Notes under the pieces: model-generated | The model's input: the letters and a program-made list of their open reading frames with translations, nothing else | The model's database searches: none | Told to the model about the DNA's origin: nothing | Assembly: GCA_963742715.1 (NCBI GenBank) | Contig: CAVUMR010000003.1 | Location: forward strand, 744,001 to 808,000 | Source of the DNA: CAVUMR01 sp963742715 | Lineage (GTDB): Bacteria > Actinomycetota > Actinomycetes > Mycobacteriales > Micromonosporaceae | DNA length: 64,000 nt | Reading direction: 5' to 3' | Translations under genes and position numbers: made by a program | Part shown: positions 1-8,093 of the stretch, one piece after another | Layout: every line of letters starts with the position of its first letter | How positions within the stretch are numbered: the stretch's first letter is position 1

Positions 1-102
1 GCCGGCCGGTGGCGGGGTCCGGCCCGGCCCCGCACCGCTCCACCCGTGACCACGCCCGCACCGTGACCACGCTCGCACTGTGACCCGGAAGGACGCCCTG
101 GA

Positions 103-1245
103 GTGGCCGACACACCCGCGATCCGTATCCCAGCCGAGTTGCTGCCGGCCGACGGCCGGTTCGGCTCCGGTCCGGGGAAGGTACGGCCCGAGCAGGTGAC
201 CGCGCTGGCCGAGGTCGCGACCAGCTACCTCGGTACGTCGCACCGCCAGCACACGGTGCGCGACCAGGTTGCGCGGCTGCGCCGCGGGCTCGCCGAGCTG
301 TTCAGCCTTCCGGCCGGGTACGAGGTGGTGCTCGGCAACGGCGGCACCACCGCATTCTGGGAGATCGCGGTGTTCTCGCTGATCCGCGACCGGGCGCAGC
401 TCGCCACCTTCGGCGAGTTCGGCGGCAAGCTCGCCGCGTCGGTGAAGGCCGCTCCGTTCCTCGGCCAGCCGACGATCAGGCGGGTGGAGCCGGGCACGTT
501 CGCCGAGCTGGTGGCCGAGCCGGGAATCGACGCCTACTGCACCCCGCACAACGAGACCTCGACCGGCGTGGTCGCTCCGGTCCGGCGGGTCGCCGGCGCC
601 GATCCGGGCGCGCTGATGCTGCACGACGCGACCAGTGCCGCCGGCGGGCTCGAGGTCGACCTGACCGAGTCGGACGTGTACTACTTCGCGCCGCAGAAGT
701 GCCTCGGCTCGGACGGCGGGCTCTGGATCGCGCTGATGTCGCCGGCCGCGCTGGCCCGTACTGCCGAGATCAAGGACTCCGGGCGGTACATTCCGGCCTT
801 CCTCGACCTGACGACCGCGGTGGACAACTCGCGGCTGGAACAGACGTACAACACGCCCGCGCTGGCCACCATCCTGCTCGCCGCCGAGCAGGTGGACTGG
901 CTGCTCGGCAACGGCGGCCTGTCCTGGTCGGCCAAGCGGACCGCGGAGAGCGCCGGAATGATCTACGGCTGGGCCGAGCGCTCGTCGTTCGCCCGGCCGT
1001 TCGTCACGGATCCGGCGCAGAGGTCGCACGTCGTCGCCTGCATCGACTTCGCCGACGGGGTGGACGCCGCGGCCCTGGCCGCGGCGCTGCGCGCCAACGG
1101 GGTCGTGGACACCGAGCCGTACCGCAAGCTCGGCCGCAACCAGCTGCGGATCGCGCTGTTCCCGTCGATCGACCCGGCGGACGTGGAGGCGCTGACCGGC
1201 TGCATCGACTATCTTGTCGAACGGCTCGATCAGACGCGGCTCTGA
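103..1245 (+). CDS. serC: Phosphoserine aminotransferase
   Basis: PLP-dependent enzyme of the phosphorylated serine pathway; it transaminates 3-phosphohydroxypyruvate with glutamate to give O-phosphoserine in the cytoplasm. The 380-residue protein matches the longer actinobacterial SerC type. An N-terminal segment with FGSGPGKVRPEQ starts the fold, GNGGTTAFWE (about residues 79-87) fits the cofactor-phosphate loop, and APQKCLGSDGG places the Schiff-base lysine at about K199. Start is GTG at 103, a few bases after a weak GGA-containing ribosome site. It is followed by a 157-base gap with degenerate copies of its own last codons, then sepH on the same strand. Family assignment is firm; direct substrate evidence is not available from sequence. 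Confidence 0.93.
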   Translation: MADTPAIRIPAELLPADGRFGSGPGKVRPEQVTALAEVATSYLGTSHRQHTVRDQVARLRRGLAELFSLPAGYEVVLGNGGTTAFWEIAVFSLIRDRAQLATFGEFGGKLAASVKAAPFLGQPTIRRVEPGTFAELVAEPGIDAYCTPHNETSTGVVAPVRRVAGADPGALMLHDATSAAGGLEVDLTESDVYYFAPQKCLGSDGGLWIALMSPAALARTAEIKDSGRYIPAFLDLTTAVDNSRLEQTYNTPALATILLAAEQVDWLLGNGGLSWSAKRTAESAGMIYGWAERSSFARPFVTDPAQRSHVVACIDFADGVDAAALAAALRANGVVDTEPYRKLGRNQLRIALFPSIDPADVEALTGCIDYLVERLDQTRL

Positions 1246-1402
1246 CAGGACGCGGCTCCGACAGGACGCGGCCTCACCGGACCCGGCTCTGATCAGACGT
1301 GGCGCCCGAGATGTTGTCCGAGGTCGGCGTGGCCTCCCCTGAAGGCATTAGGGTTCGGCGTACTGTGACCTGACGGCGCTCCGACCGGGACGGAGGACTG
1401 CG

Positions 1403-2515
1403 ATGCGGCCCGTACGCTTCGTCGCCCTGTCCGAAGACGGCCAGGCGCTCGTCCTCGCTGACGAGGTCGGGCGACTGCTCAGCTTGCCCCTCGATGACCA
1501 CGTGTCCGGCGCGGTCCGGCACGAACGGCATGTAACTCCTGGTCAAGGGGCGCTGTCGGTCGAGGTCGCGCCCGCGCTGTCACCACGCGACATCCAGGCA
1601 CGCATCCGCGCCGGCGAGTCGGCCGAGGACGTGGCCCGGGTGGCCGGCGTCCAGGTCGACCGGGTGCTGCGGTACGCCGGACCGGTGCTGCAGGAGCGGG
1701 CCATGCTCGCCCAGCACGCCCGACGTACCCGGTTGCGCAGTTCCGATCGCGGCGCGCCGCTCAGCGAGATCGTGGACAAGCGGCTGCGCCAGCACGGCGT
1801 CGACACCGAGAACGTGTCCTGGGACGCGTACCGCAAAGAAGACGGCACCTGGCGGGTCGTGGCCAGCTGGCCGAGCGGCAAGGCGACCGCGCGGGCGATC
1901 TGGGATCTGGACAAGGCCCGGCAGGTCGTTACGCCGTTCGACGACATGGCCGGTTTCCTCTCCACCGAGCGGCCCGATCCGCTGCTCGGCCAGGAACCGG
2001 CGCCGGAGCGCACCCGCACCGGTCACGAGCCGATCCGCTCCGGCCGCGATCTCGGCCGGTCCGGCCGGCAGCTGACCTCGCCGGGTCGCGACTTCCACCA
2101 GGGCCACGAGCCGGCCCGCGCCGACAAGGACCCGTCGGACGAGCCGAGCCGCCCGTCCCGCGACCCGGGCCGCCCGCTCCAGGAGCAGGCGCCGGCCGCG
2201 TCCGCGGCGTCGACCGTACGGGAGCCGCGCCGCAGCACCGATTCCCTCCGTACCGCCCTCGAGCGGCCGCTCGCCGAGCCGCTGCGCCCCGGCGCGTCCG
2301 GCTCACGGCAGCGCCCGATGGCGAGCCCGGCCGCGTCGCTCCCCTCCGGGATGCCCGGCGCCGGACTCGACGAGGAACGGGACCCGAAGGACGCACCGGT
2401 CGTGCCGGCCCTCGCCGTACTGCGGCCGCGCCGTACCGACCAGGGCGCCACCAGTGACCGTCGCCGGCTGCCGAGCTGGGACGACGTACTGTTCGGCGGT
2501 CCGCAGGGCTCCTGA
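1403..2515 (+). CDS. sepH: Septation protein SepH (DUF3071)
   Basis: SepH is an actinobacterial cell-division protein that binds FtsZ and promotes its assembly at septation sites. The 370-residue product has the conserved N-terminal DUF3071 domain (about residues 1-170), including the helix-turn-helix-like stretch around ARIRAGESAEDVARVAGV. From about residue 185 to the end it is rich in Arg, Pro, Ser and Asp and predicted disordered, as is usual in this family. ATG at 1403 follows GGACGGAGGA with good spacing, which settles the start. It is monocistronic, downstream of serC. The FtsZ role is established for Streptomyces and mycobacterial homologues and transferred here by family. Confidence 0.9.
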   Translation: MRPVRFVALSEDGQALVLADEVGRLLSLPLDDHVSGAVRHERHVTPGQGALSVEVAPALSPRDIQARIRAGESAEDVARVAGVQVDRVLRYAGPVLQERAMLAQHARRTRLRSSDRGAPLSEIVDKRLRQHGVDTENVSWDAYRKEDGTWRVVASWPSGKATARAIWDLDKARQVVTPFDDMAGFLSTERPDPLLGQEPAPERTRTGHEPIRSGRDLGRSGRQLTSPGRDFHQGHEPARADKDPSDEPSRPSRDPGRPLQEQAPAASAASTVREPRRSTDSLRTALERPLAEPLRPGASGSRQRPMASPAASLPSGMPGAGLDEERDPKDAPVVPALAVLRPRRTDQGATSDRRRLPSWDDVLFGGPQGS

Positions 2516-2582
2516 CCCGCCCCGATCAACCGGTCGCCGCGTTGCCTTTGCGGGAGGTCCGCTGTCGGGGCAGGCTGAGGGC

Positions 2583-3569
2583 ATGGAGTACACCCGACTA
2601 GGTCGCACCGGACTCAAGGTCAGCCGGCTCTGCCTCGGCACGATGAACTTCGGCCCGAAGACATCCGAGCAGGACAGCCACCAGATCATGGATCGTGCCC
2701 TGGAGCACGAACTCAACTTCTTCGACACCGCCAATGTGTACGGCTGGAAGCAGGGCGAGGGCGTCACCGAGCAGATCATCGGCCGCTGGTTCGCGCTCGG
2801 TGGCAACCGCCGCGACAAGGTCGTACTCGCCACCAAGGTGTACGGCTCGATGGGCGACTGGCCGAACGACCAGGGCCTGTCCGCGCGACACATCATCCGC
2901 GCCTGCGACGAGTCGCTGCGGCGGTTGCAGACCGACTGGATCGATCTGTACCAGATGCACCACATCCAGCGGGACACGCCATGGGACGAGATCTGGCAGG
3001 CGATGGAGATCCTGGTTCAGCAGGGCAAGGTGCGCTATGTCGGCTCGTCCAACTTCGCCGGCTGGAACCTGGTCGCCGCGAACGAGGCGGCCCGGCGCCG
3101 CAACTTCCTCGGGCTGGTGTCCGAGCAGTGCCTGTACAACCTGCTCGCCCGGCACGTCGAGCTGGAGGTACTGCCGGCCGCACGGGAGTACGGCATCGGC
3201 ATCATCCCGTGGTCGCCGCTACAGGGCGGACTGCTCGGCGGCGCGCTGCGCAAGCTCAAGGACGGTACCGCCGGGCGTACGGCCGAGGGCCGCGCCGCGG
3301 ACACGCTGGCCGAGCACCGGGACTCGGTGGAGGCGTACGAGAAACTCGCGGCGGATCTGGGTGAGGACCCGGCCAACGTGGCACTCGCCTGGCTGCTGTC
3401 CCGGCCGGAGGTGACCGCGCCGATCATCGGCCCGCGTACCGGCGAACAGCTCGACGGCGCGCTCCGGGCGCTGGAGATAACCCTCTCCGACGAGACGCTG
3501 GACACGCTGGACCGGCTCTTCCCGCCGATCGGCAACGGCGGGCCCGGTCCGGAGGCGTGGGCCTGGTAG
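2583..3569 (+). CDS. Aldo/keto reductase
   Basis: NADPH-dependent oxidoreductase of the aldo/keto reductase superfamily, 328 residues, a normal length for the (beta/alpha)8 barrel. The catalytic tetrad is visible: Asp48 (FFDTAN), Tyr53 (VYGWKQGEG), Lys85 (LATKVYG) and His126 (YQMHHIQ). The C-terminal cofactor region reads PIIGPRTGEQL. The ATG at 2583 begins the canonical MEYTRLGRTG. The same frame stays open upstream to 2454, but that part overlaps sepH and has no family similarity, so it is left out. It resembles the group that includes the voltage-gated potassium-channel beta-subunit-like reductases of actinobacteria. The substrate cannot be inferred. A strong hairpin at 3594-3624 follows. 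Confidence 0.88.
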   Translation: MEYTRLGRTGLKVSRLCLGTMNFGPKTSEQDSHQIMDRALEHELNFFDTANVYGWKQGEGVTEQIIGRWFALGGNRRDKVVLATKVYGSMGDWPNDQGLSARHIIRACDESLRRLQTDWIDLYQMHHIQRDTPWDEIWQAMEILVQQGKVRYVGSSNFAGWNLVAANEAARRRNFLGLVSEQCLYNLLARHVELEVLPAAREYGIGIIPWSPLQGGLLGGALRKLKDGTAGRTAEGRAADTLAEHRDSVEAYEKLAADLGEDPANVALAWLLSRPEVTAPIIGPRTGEQLDGALRALEITLSDETLDTLDRLFPPIGNGGPGPEAWAW

Positions 3570-3593
3570 TCCGCGGGTAGAAGACGCAATCGG

Positions 3594-3624
3594 CGGCGCC
3601 GCACCCGATCCGGGTGCGGCGCCG
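3594..3624 (+). terminator. Strong hairpin, likely terminator
   Basis: A perfect 14-bp inverted repeat (3594-3607 with 3611-3624) closes a 3-base loop, 25 bases after the aldo/keto reductase stop. It lies between convergent genes, so it could stop transcription from both sides. There is no long T-run, as is common in high-GC actinobacteria. Confidence 0.7.
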
Positions 3625-3682
3625 TCGTTCAGCCGTCGCGTCGGGTAAGCCGGCGCCGCTGCTCAGCGGGTCACTCCTGCTC

Positions 3683-3722
<40 letters not shown>

Positions 3723-3739
3723 CGGCAGGTCACTCTTGC

Positions 3740-4432
3740 TCAGCCGTCACCGTTGCCGTTGCTGTCGCCGTCGCTCAGCGGGTCGCCCTTCGGGCCGAGC
3801 GGGTAGGAGCCGATCCGTTCGTGTCGCGGATGTGGCCCGAGGTAGCTGCGGACCAGGTGTACCGACTCCATCGGCCAGTCCGGGCCCTGGTAGCCGCGCA
3901 ACGCGAGGACGTCCGCCTCGACCAGCTCGGCCGCGAGCCGCTCTCCCGGCCGGGCCACCGTCAGGTGCGGGCGGTACGGCTTGTCGTCGTACGGCAGTCG
4001 TGCCCGTTTGAGCTCACGTCGTACCGCCTGCGCGAGACCCCGCAACTCCTCCACGTCCCCGTCGACCCCGGCCCAGAGGATCGTGCGACCACCTCGGCCG
4101 AACCGGCCACCACCGGCGATCCGGAGCCGTGCGGGTTGCGCGCGTCCCGCCGCACAGGTCAGCGCGGTCTGCGCGTCAGCAACCCGCGAGGCCGGTACGT
4201 CACCGAGAAACGCGACCGTGACGTGCCACAGCGGCCGGGCCGCGATCCGGGCGTGCGCGCTGGAGACATGCAACGTACCGATGGCGTCGGCGAGATGCTC
4301 GACCGCTGACTCGGCCGGATCGACCGCGACGAACAACCGGTACGTCGGCTCAGCCCGCCGTTGCTTGCGATGTCCCGGACCGGGCGGGCTCTCCAGCTCC
4401 GACCGTCCCGGACCGGTGCGTTCCCGGGTCAC
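3740..4432 (-). CDS. thpR: RNA 2',3'-cyclic phosphodiesterase (ThpR/LigT)
   Basis: Member of the 2H phosphoesterase family that opens 2',3'-cyclic phosphates on RNA ends. The two signature motifs are present: H70-V-T72 in WHVTVAF and H156-L-T158 in RPHLTVA. At 230 residues it is longer than typical family members (about 180-190). The extra length is a 28-residue N-terminal arm before TYRLFVAVDP and a low-complexity C-terminus ending in Asp/Gly/Asn repeats that merges with the microsatellite beside it. The GTG start at 4432 is the best frame-compatible choice, but a start nearer TYRLFVAV is possible. It lies downstream of a small membrane-protein gene on the same strand, separated by an 18-bp tandem repeat. 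Confidence 0.85.
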   Translation of the reverse strand: MTRERTGPGRSELESPPGPGHRKQRRAEPTYRLFVAVDPAESAVEHLADAIGTLHVSSAHARIAARPLWHVTVAFLGDVPASRVADAQTALTCAAGRAQPARLRIAGGGRFGRGGRTILWAGVDGDVEELRGLAQAVRRELKRARLPYDDKPYRPHLTVARPGERLAAELVEADVLALRGYQGPDWPMESVHLVRSYLGPHPRHERIGSYPLGPKGDPLSDGDSNGNGDG

Positions 4433-4452
4433 CGGCTCGGCCGGTCGCTGCG

Positions 4453-4520
4453 GCGCTGACCGGTGCCCCTGCGCTGACCGGTGCCCCTGCGCTGACCGGT
4501 GCCCCTGCGCTGACCGGTGC
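4453..4520. repeat. 18-bp tandem repeat, about 3.8 copies
   Basis: Units of gcgctgaccggtgcccct occupy 4453-4470, 4471-4488 and 4489-4506, with a partial copy to 4520. They fill most of the gap between thpR and the membrane-protein gene upstream of it. There are no spacers, so it is not CRISPR-like. Confidence 0.85.
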
Positions 4521-4559
4521 CGCGGCGATAGTCAGCGCTGCGGTGCTGACCGGTGCGGC

Positions 4560-4988
4560 TCAATGCCATTCCCGCCGGCGTACGCCCGGAACCTGCAGTA
4601 CCAGGCCAGCGGATTCGAGCTCGCCCTCCACCCGCAGCCGCTCGATCTCGCGATCCATGCCGGACAGCTTGTCGAAGTGGTGCTCCAGCGCGAGAGCCAG
4701 ACATGCTTCCTGCAACGTCTCGTCGTACGCCTGTTGCAGCGCCTGCTGCCGGATCGCCGATCGTGGCGCCGGATCGAGCCGCGCGGCGTACAACCGGTGC
4801 AGATCCGCCGCGATGCGCTCGATCGGGCGGCTGCGGGGTACCGGAGTGCGGCGACCGGGGCGCAGGCGCCCGAAGAAGGCCACGATGCCGTCGGTGATCC
4901 GGTCGATGCCGATCACCAACCAGGCGATCAGGCACGGCAGGCTGGCGAGCGCCAGCAGGGCCAGAACGATGGCGAGTGCCCGGAACAC
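4560..4988 (-). CDS. Small membrane-anchored protein of unknown function
   Basis: I do not recognise a characterised family. The product is about 142 residues. One strong hydrophobic segment at the N-terminus (ALAIVLALLALASLPCLIAWLVIGI) is followed by a basic stretch and a helical cytoplasmic domain rich in Ala, Leu, Arg and Glu that could form a coiled coil. Start was placed at GTG 4988 because GGAGG lies 7 bases upstream. The frame remains open a further 42 bases, to 5030, without a better ribosome site. It is upstream of thpR on the same strand and may be co-transcribed with it. Confidence 0.6.
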   Translation of the reverse strand: MFRALAIVLALLALASLPCLIAWLVIGIDRITDGIVAFFGRLRPGRRTPVPRSRPIERIAADLHRLYAARLDPAPRSAIRQQALQQAYDETLQEACLALALEHHFDKLSGMDREIERLRVEGELESAGLVLQVPGVRRREWH

Positions 4989-5131
4989 GGCCACGCCTCC
5001 GAGGCTAGAAAGCCAGCTCGTTGACCACAATCATGGCGACCGGTCCCGCGATGCGGTTGGGTCCGGTCACTGAACGCCGTCAGAACTCATCGGGGCCGGC
5101 CGAGCCCGCCGATCCGCCGTCTGGACGGCGT

Positions 5132-5878
5132 TCACTGAGTTGCTTCCACCAACAGCTTACGCAGTTGCGCGAGCAGTGCACCGTCACCGTCGATCTGAAC
5201 GGACCCGTCCGACCCGCGACCCCACAGCCAGAGCAGCAGCTCGGACGGCTCACCGCGTACCGACGCGGCAGCCGCGGGCTCCGCTCCGTCGGTGACAGCC
5301 GCACCCTGCCGGGTGAGCCGTACCGTCCAGGACCGGTTCGGCGTACCGATCGACACCGGCCGATCGTCCGGCTCGGCCAGCAGTCCTTCGCCGGGCGTCA
5401 TGTACTCCTCGGTCTCCCAGACCAGGAACAGCCGCAGCACCTCGTCGATGCCGTCCTCGGCGAGATCCGGCGGTACCGGCGTTGACGCGCCGGCCGCCTG
5501 CTCGGCGTCGACCCGGTGTACCGCGGTCTCCTGCGCCATCCGACGGATCCAGAATCCGACCGTCTGATCCGGCGGGTACCAGGTGAAGCTCGCGTCCCGC
5601 GGCGAACGTGAGCCGAACTCGGCCAGCAACTCGTCGAGCCCCCGGTCGAACAGCGCGAGCGGGTCCTCCCCCGACCGGTCCGGCGGCCACTCCTCCGGCG
5701 CCGCACCGCGCCGCATGCACTCGACCTTGTGCAGATACACCTCGGCGACATGCTCGACCAGCTCGGTCACCGACCAGCCGGGGCAGTTCGGCACCGCCGA
5801 CCGCAGGTCTTTGCTGGCGGCCGCGCGCAGCCGCTCGGCATCGGCACGGAGACATTCGAGGAAACGTGCACTGTCCAT
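5132..5878 (-). CDS. Maleylpyruvate isomerase-family (DinB-fold) protein
   Basis: Belongs to the actinobacterial mycothiol-dependent metalloenzyme superfamily: an N-terminal four-helix DinB-like metal-binding domain plus a C-terminal MDMPI domain. With the start at 5878 the likely metal ligands are His43 (VEHVAEVY), Glu117 and His121 (QETAVHR), the usual H-E-H set. The second half, with SWTVRLTRQG and SELLLWLWGR, matches the MDMPI C-terminal domain. Length (248 aa) is normal. An in-frame ATG at 5890 adds four residues and cannot be excluded. Members use mycothiol as cofactor in isomerase or transferase reactions; the substrate here is unknown. Confidence 0.82.
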   Translation of the reverse strand: MDSARFLECLRADAERLRAAASKDLRSAVPNCPGWSVTELVEHVAEVYLHKVECMRRGAAPEEWPPDRSGEDPLALFDRGLDELLAEFGSRSPRDASFTWYPPDQTVGFWIRRMAQETAVHRVDAEQAAGASTPVPPDLAEDGIDEVLRLFLVWETEEYMTPGEGLLAEPDDRPVSIGTPNRSWTVRLTRQGAAVTDGAEPAAAASVRGEPSELLLWLWGRGSDGSVQIDGDGALLAQLRKLLVEATQ

Positions 5879-5968
5879 GCCGGGCAGCATGGCACCCGGG
5901 TACGACAGGCCGCCGGCAGTTCGGCCGGCGCGGACGGTTCGGCCGGTGCGGACCCACCGCAGGGGCGG

Positions 5969-7282
5969 TCAGCGCGCGGCGCGGACCTGCCCGACCGGAA
6001 GGCGCGGCTCATCGGCGGCACCCTCCACCAGCCGGATGTGCAGCCGTGGCCGCACCTGCAGCCGCATCCGCACACCGCGCCGGTACGACCGGAAGATCAA
6101 CACCGCGATCGCGGCCGCCAGGGATGCCACCCCGCCGACGATCAGGCCGTACCGCGGGCCGGCGTGCTCGCCGATCCAACCGACCAGCGGCGCGCCGATC
6201 GGCGTCGAGCCCAGGAACACCAGCGTGTACAAGGCCATCACCCGGCCCCGGTAACTCGCGTCCACCCCGAGCTGAATGCGCTGGTTGGCCGCTTGCGCGA
6301 AGTAGATCATCGCGAATCCGGTCGGTACCAGCAGCACCGCAGCGACGAGGTACCCCGGCGCGAATCCGGTCACCGCCTCGAGCGCGCCGAACGCGGCTCC
6401 GGCACCTACCACCGTGTACACCGACGGCCGGCCGGTCCGCCACGAACCGGCGAGCGCACCACCCAGCGCGCCCACCGCGAGCGCCGTGGTGAGCAGCCCG
6501 AACGATGCCGCGCCCCGATGGAACACGGTCTTGGACAGCAGCGCGAGGGTGAGCTGGAAGTTGAAGCCGAGGCAGCCGACGACCAGCACCAGCGCGATCG
6601 GCAGCATCAGGTCAGGACGCCGAGCGACGTACCAGAGCCCGTCCCGGATCCGGGTGTCGCGTGGCCGGTGCTCCGCCAGGTGCAGGTCGGACGTTCGCAT
6701 CATCAGCAGCCCGATGACGGTCGCGCCGTAGCTCACGCCGTTGATGAGGAATACCGGACCGGTGTCGATGGCCGCGATGAGTACGCCGGCGACGGCCGGG
6801 CCGAGGATGCGCGCGATGTTGAAGGTCGCACCGTTGAGCGACAGCGCGTTCGGCAGCAGCGGCGAGCCGACCAGCTCGGTGACGAACGCCTGTCGCACCG
6901 GAATCTCGACCGCGCTGGACACGCCCAGGAACACGGCGAACACGAAGACGTGCCAGAGCTGGGCGGTCCCGGTCACCACCAGTACGCCGAGGATGAGCGC
7001 GAGCGCGCCGGCGAAGGTGTTCGTACCGACCAGCAGGAGCCGCTTGTCGTACCGGTCGGCGAGCTTGCCGCCGTACAGGGTGAGCAGCAGCACCGGTACG
7101 AACTGCAGCGCGGTGACCGTGCCGAGTGCCGTACCGGAGTTGTCGGACAGGCTCAACACCAGCCAGTCCTGTGCGATGAACTGCATCCAGGTGCCAATGA
7201 GCGACACGACCTGGCCGCTGGCGAAAAGCCGGTAGTTGCGGACGTGAAGTGAGCGGAAAGTACTGCCTCGGGACACGCTCAT
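5969..7282 (-). CDS. MFS transporter, likely drug exporter
   Basis: Polytopic inner-membrane protein of 437 residues with about 12 hydrophobic segments, resembling the MFS enterobactin-exporter-like group (MFS_3). It begins MSVSRGSTFRSLHVRNYRLF, the standard family start (LRVRNYRLF type). The motif GGKLADRYDKR between helices 2 and 3 is the MFS signature loop. The ATG at 7282 is chosen because the family alignment begins there, although the frame stays open to 7510. It lies 134 bases downstream of a MarR-type regulator on the same strand, an arrangement typical of an efflux pump controlled by its neighbour. The C-terminus is basic. The exported compound is unknown. Confidence 0.85.
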   Translation of the reverse strand: MSVSRGSTFRSLHVRNYRLFASGQVVSLIGTWMQFIAQDWLVLSLSDNSGTALGTVTALQFVPVLLLTLYGGKLADRYDKRLLLVGTNTFAGALALILGVLVVTGTAQLWHVFVFAVFLGVSSAVEIPVRQAFVTELVGSPLLPNALSLNGATFNIARILGPAVAGVLIAAIDTGPVFLINGVSYGATVIGLLMMRTSDLHLAEHRPRDTRIRDGLWYVARRPDLMLPIALVLVVGCLGFNFQLTLALLSKTVFHRGAASFGLLTTALAVGALGGALAGSWRTGRPSVYTVVGAGAAFGALEAVTGFAPGYLVAAVLLVPTGFAMIYFAQAANQRIQLGVDASYRGRVMALYTLVFLGSTPIGAPLVGWIGEHAGPRYGLIVGGVASLAAAIAVLIFRSYRRGVRMRLQVRPRLHIRLVEGAADEPRLPVGQVRAAR

Positions 7283-7416
7283 ATGGTGTAGTCGGACCCC
7301 CTCGAGCCAACGTCGTAATCGGGCACTGTCACCAGTGCCGTCGTTGCGTCGTGGCGGTCCGGTCGGTGCCACCGCACCCGCGAGCCTCCCCCGCGCGGCG
7401 TGCGTCCCACGCCGGC

Positions 7417-7869
7417 TCAGGCCCGGGCGAGCCGCTCCATGATCTCCGCGGCGCGGGCGAGCGTGTCGCGCTCGGCCGGGGTCAACTCGGCCAGGCGCTG
7501 CGCCAGCCATGCCTCCCGGGCCCGGCGGTTCTCCGTCACCAGCTCACGACCCTCGGCGGTGAGCGCCAGGATCACCTGACGACCATCGGTCGGATGGGGC
7601 GTGCGCTGGACCAGGCCGCGGGCCTCGAGGATGCCGATCATCCGGGTCACCGTCGGCGGCTGCACCCGCTCCTGATCAGCGAGCTCCCGGGGCGTCAGCG
7701 CACCAGCGAGATCGAGACTGGCGAGCGCGGACAGCTGCCCCGGGGTGAGCTCGCTCACCGGGCGGGAGCGGCGCAGTCTCCGGTTGAGCCGGGTGATGGC
7801 GTCGCGTAAAGCGGCCGGCAGTTGCGCCTGGGAACGCCGCTTCGTGGTGGTGGCAGACCGTACCGTCAC
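7417..7869 (-). CDS. MarR family transcriptional regulator
   Basis: Winged-helix DNA-binding repressor, 150 residues, the usual MarR length. The recognition region reads LTPRELADQERVQPPTVTRMI, and the wing contains HPTDGRQVILALTAEGREL, a diagnostic MarR stretch (D-G-R). The GTG start at 7869 lies inside a large inverted-repeat operator (7867-7915) and has no ribosome site, so the mRNA is probably leaderless. The MFS exporter downstream is the likely target, with autoregulation through the overlapping operator. The ligand cannot be inferred. Confidence 0.88.
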   Translation of the reverse strand: MTVRSATTTKRRSQAQLPAALRDAITRLNRRLRRSRPVSELTPGQLSALASLDLAGALTPRELADQERVQPPTVTRMIGILEARGLVQRTPHPTDGRQVILALTAEGRELVTENRRAREAWLAQRLAELTPAERDTLARAAEIMERLARA

Positions 7870-7915
7870 GATCGTTAGCCTAACTCATTACCTTTGCTAA
7901 CGACCAACGATCGTG
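7867..7915 (-). promoter_or_regulatory. MarR operator with nested palindromes and leaderless promoter
   Basis: Two nested perfect inverted repeats are visible. The outer pair is cacgatcgtt (7867-7876) with aacgatcgtg (7906-7915); the inner pair is cgttagc (7873-7879) with gctaacg (7896-7902). On the minus strand a TAGGCT -10-like hexamer (7877-7882) lies 7 bases before the GTG start at 7869. The region is AT-rich compared with its surroundings. The placement implies autorepression by MarR and a leaderless transcript; both are inferences. Confidence 0.72.
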
Positions 7916-8028
7916 AGGCCGGTCACCCCTCGTTTCCGCTGGTAGGCGGCGCGCGCCAGCGGGTAGGCACGGCGCCGCGGGATGGCCGCGGCGCGGACAG
8001 GCACGCACGGCCGGACAGGCGCGCACGG

Positions 8029-8065
8029 CGCCGGCCCGGCCGATGGTGCATCGGCCGGGCCGGCG
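8029..8065 (-). terminator. 17-bp hairpin terminator of the NCS2 permease gene
   Basis: Perfect 17-bp stem (8029-8045 with 8049-8065) and a 3-base loop, 28 bases past the permease stop codon. It separates this gene from marR downstream on the same strand. Confidence 0.75.
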
Positions 8066-8093
8066 AGGTTCGGTCCCAGTAGGCGGTGGAGCG

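Noticed and set aside
4453..4520. CRISPR array
   Set aside because: The units are contiguous 18-bp copies with no spacers; the same holds for the other tandem repeats.
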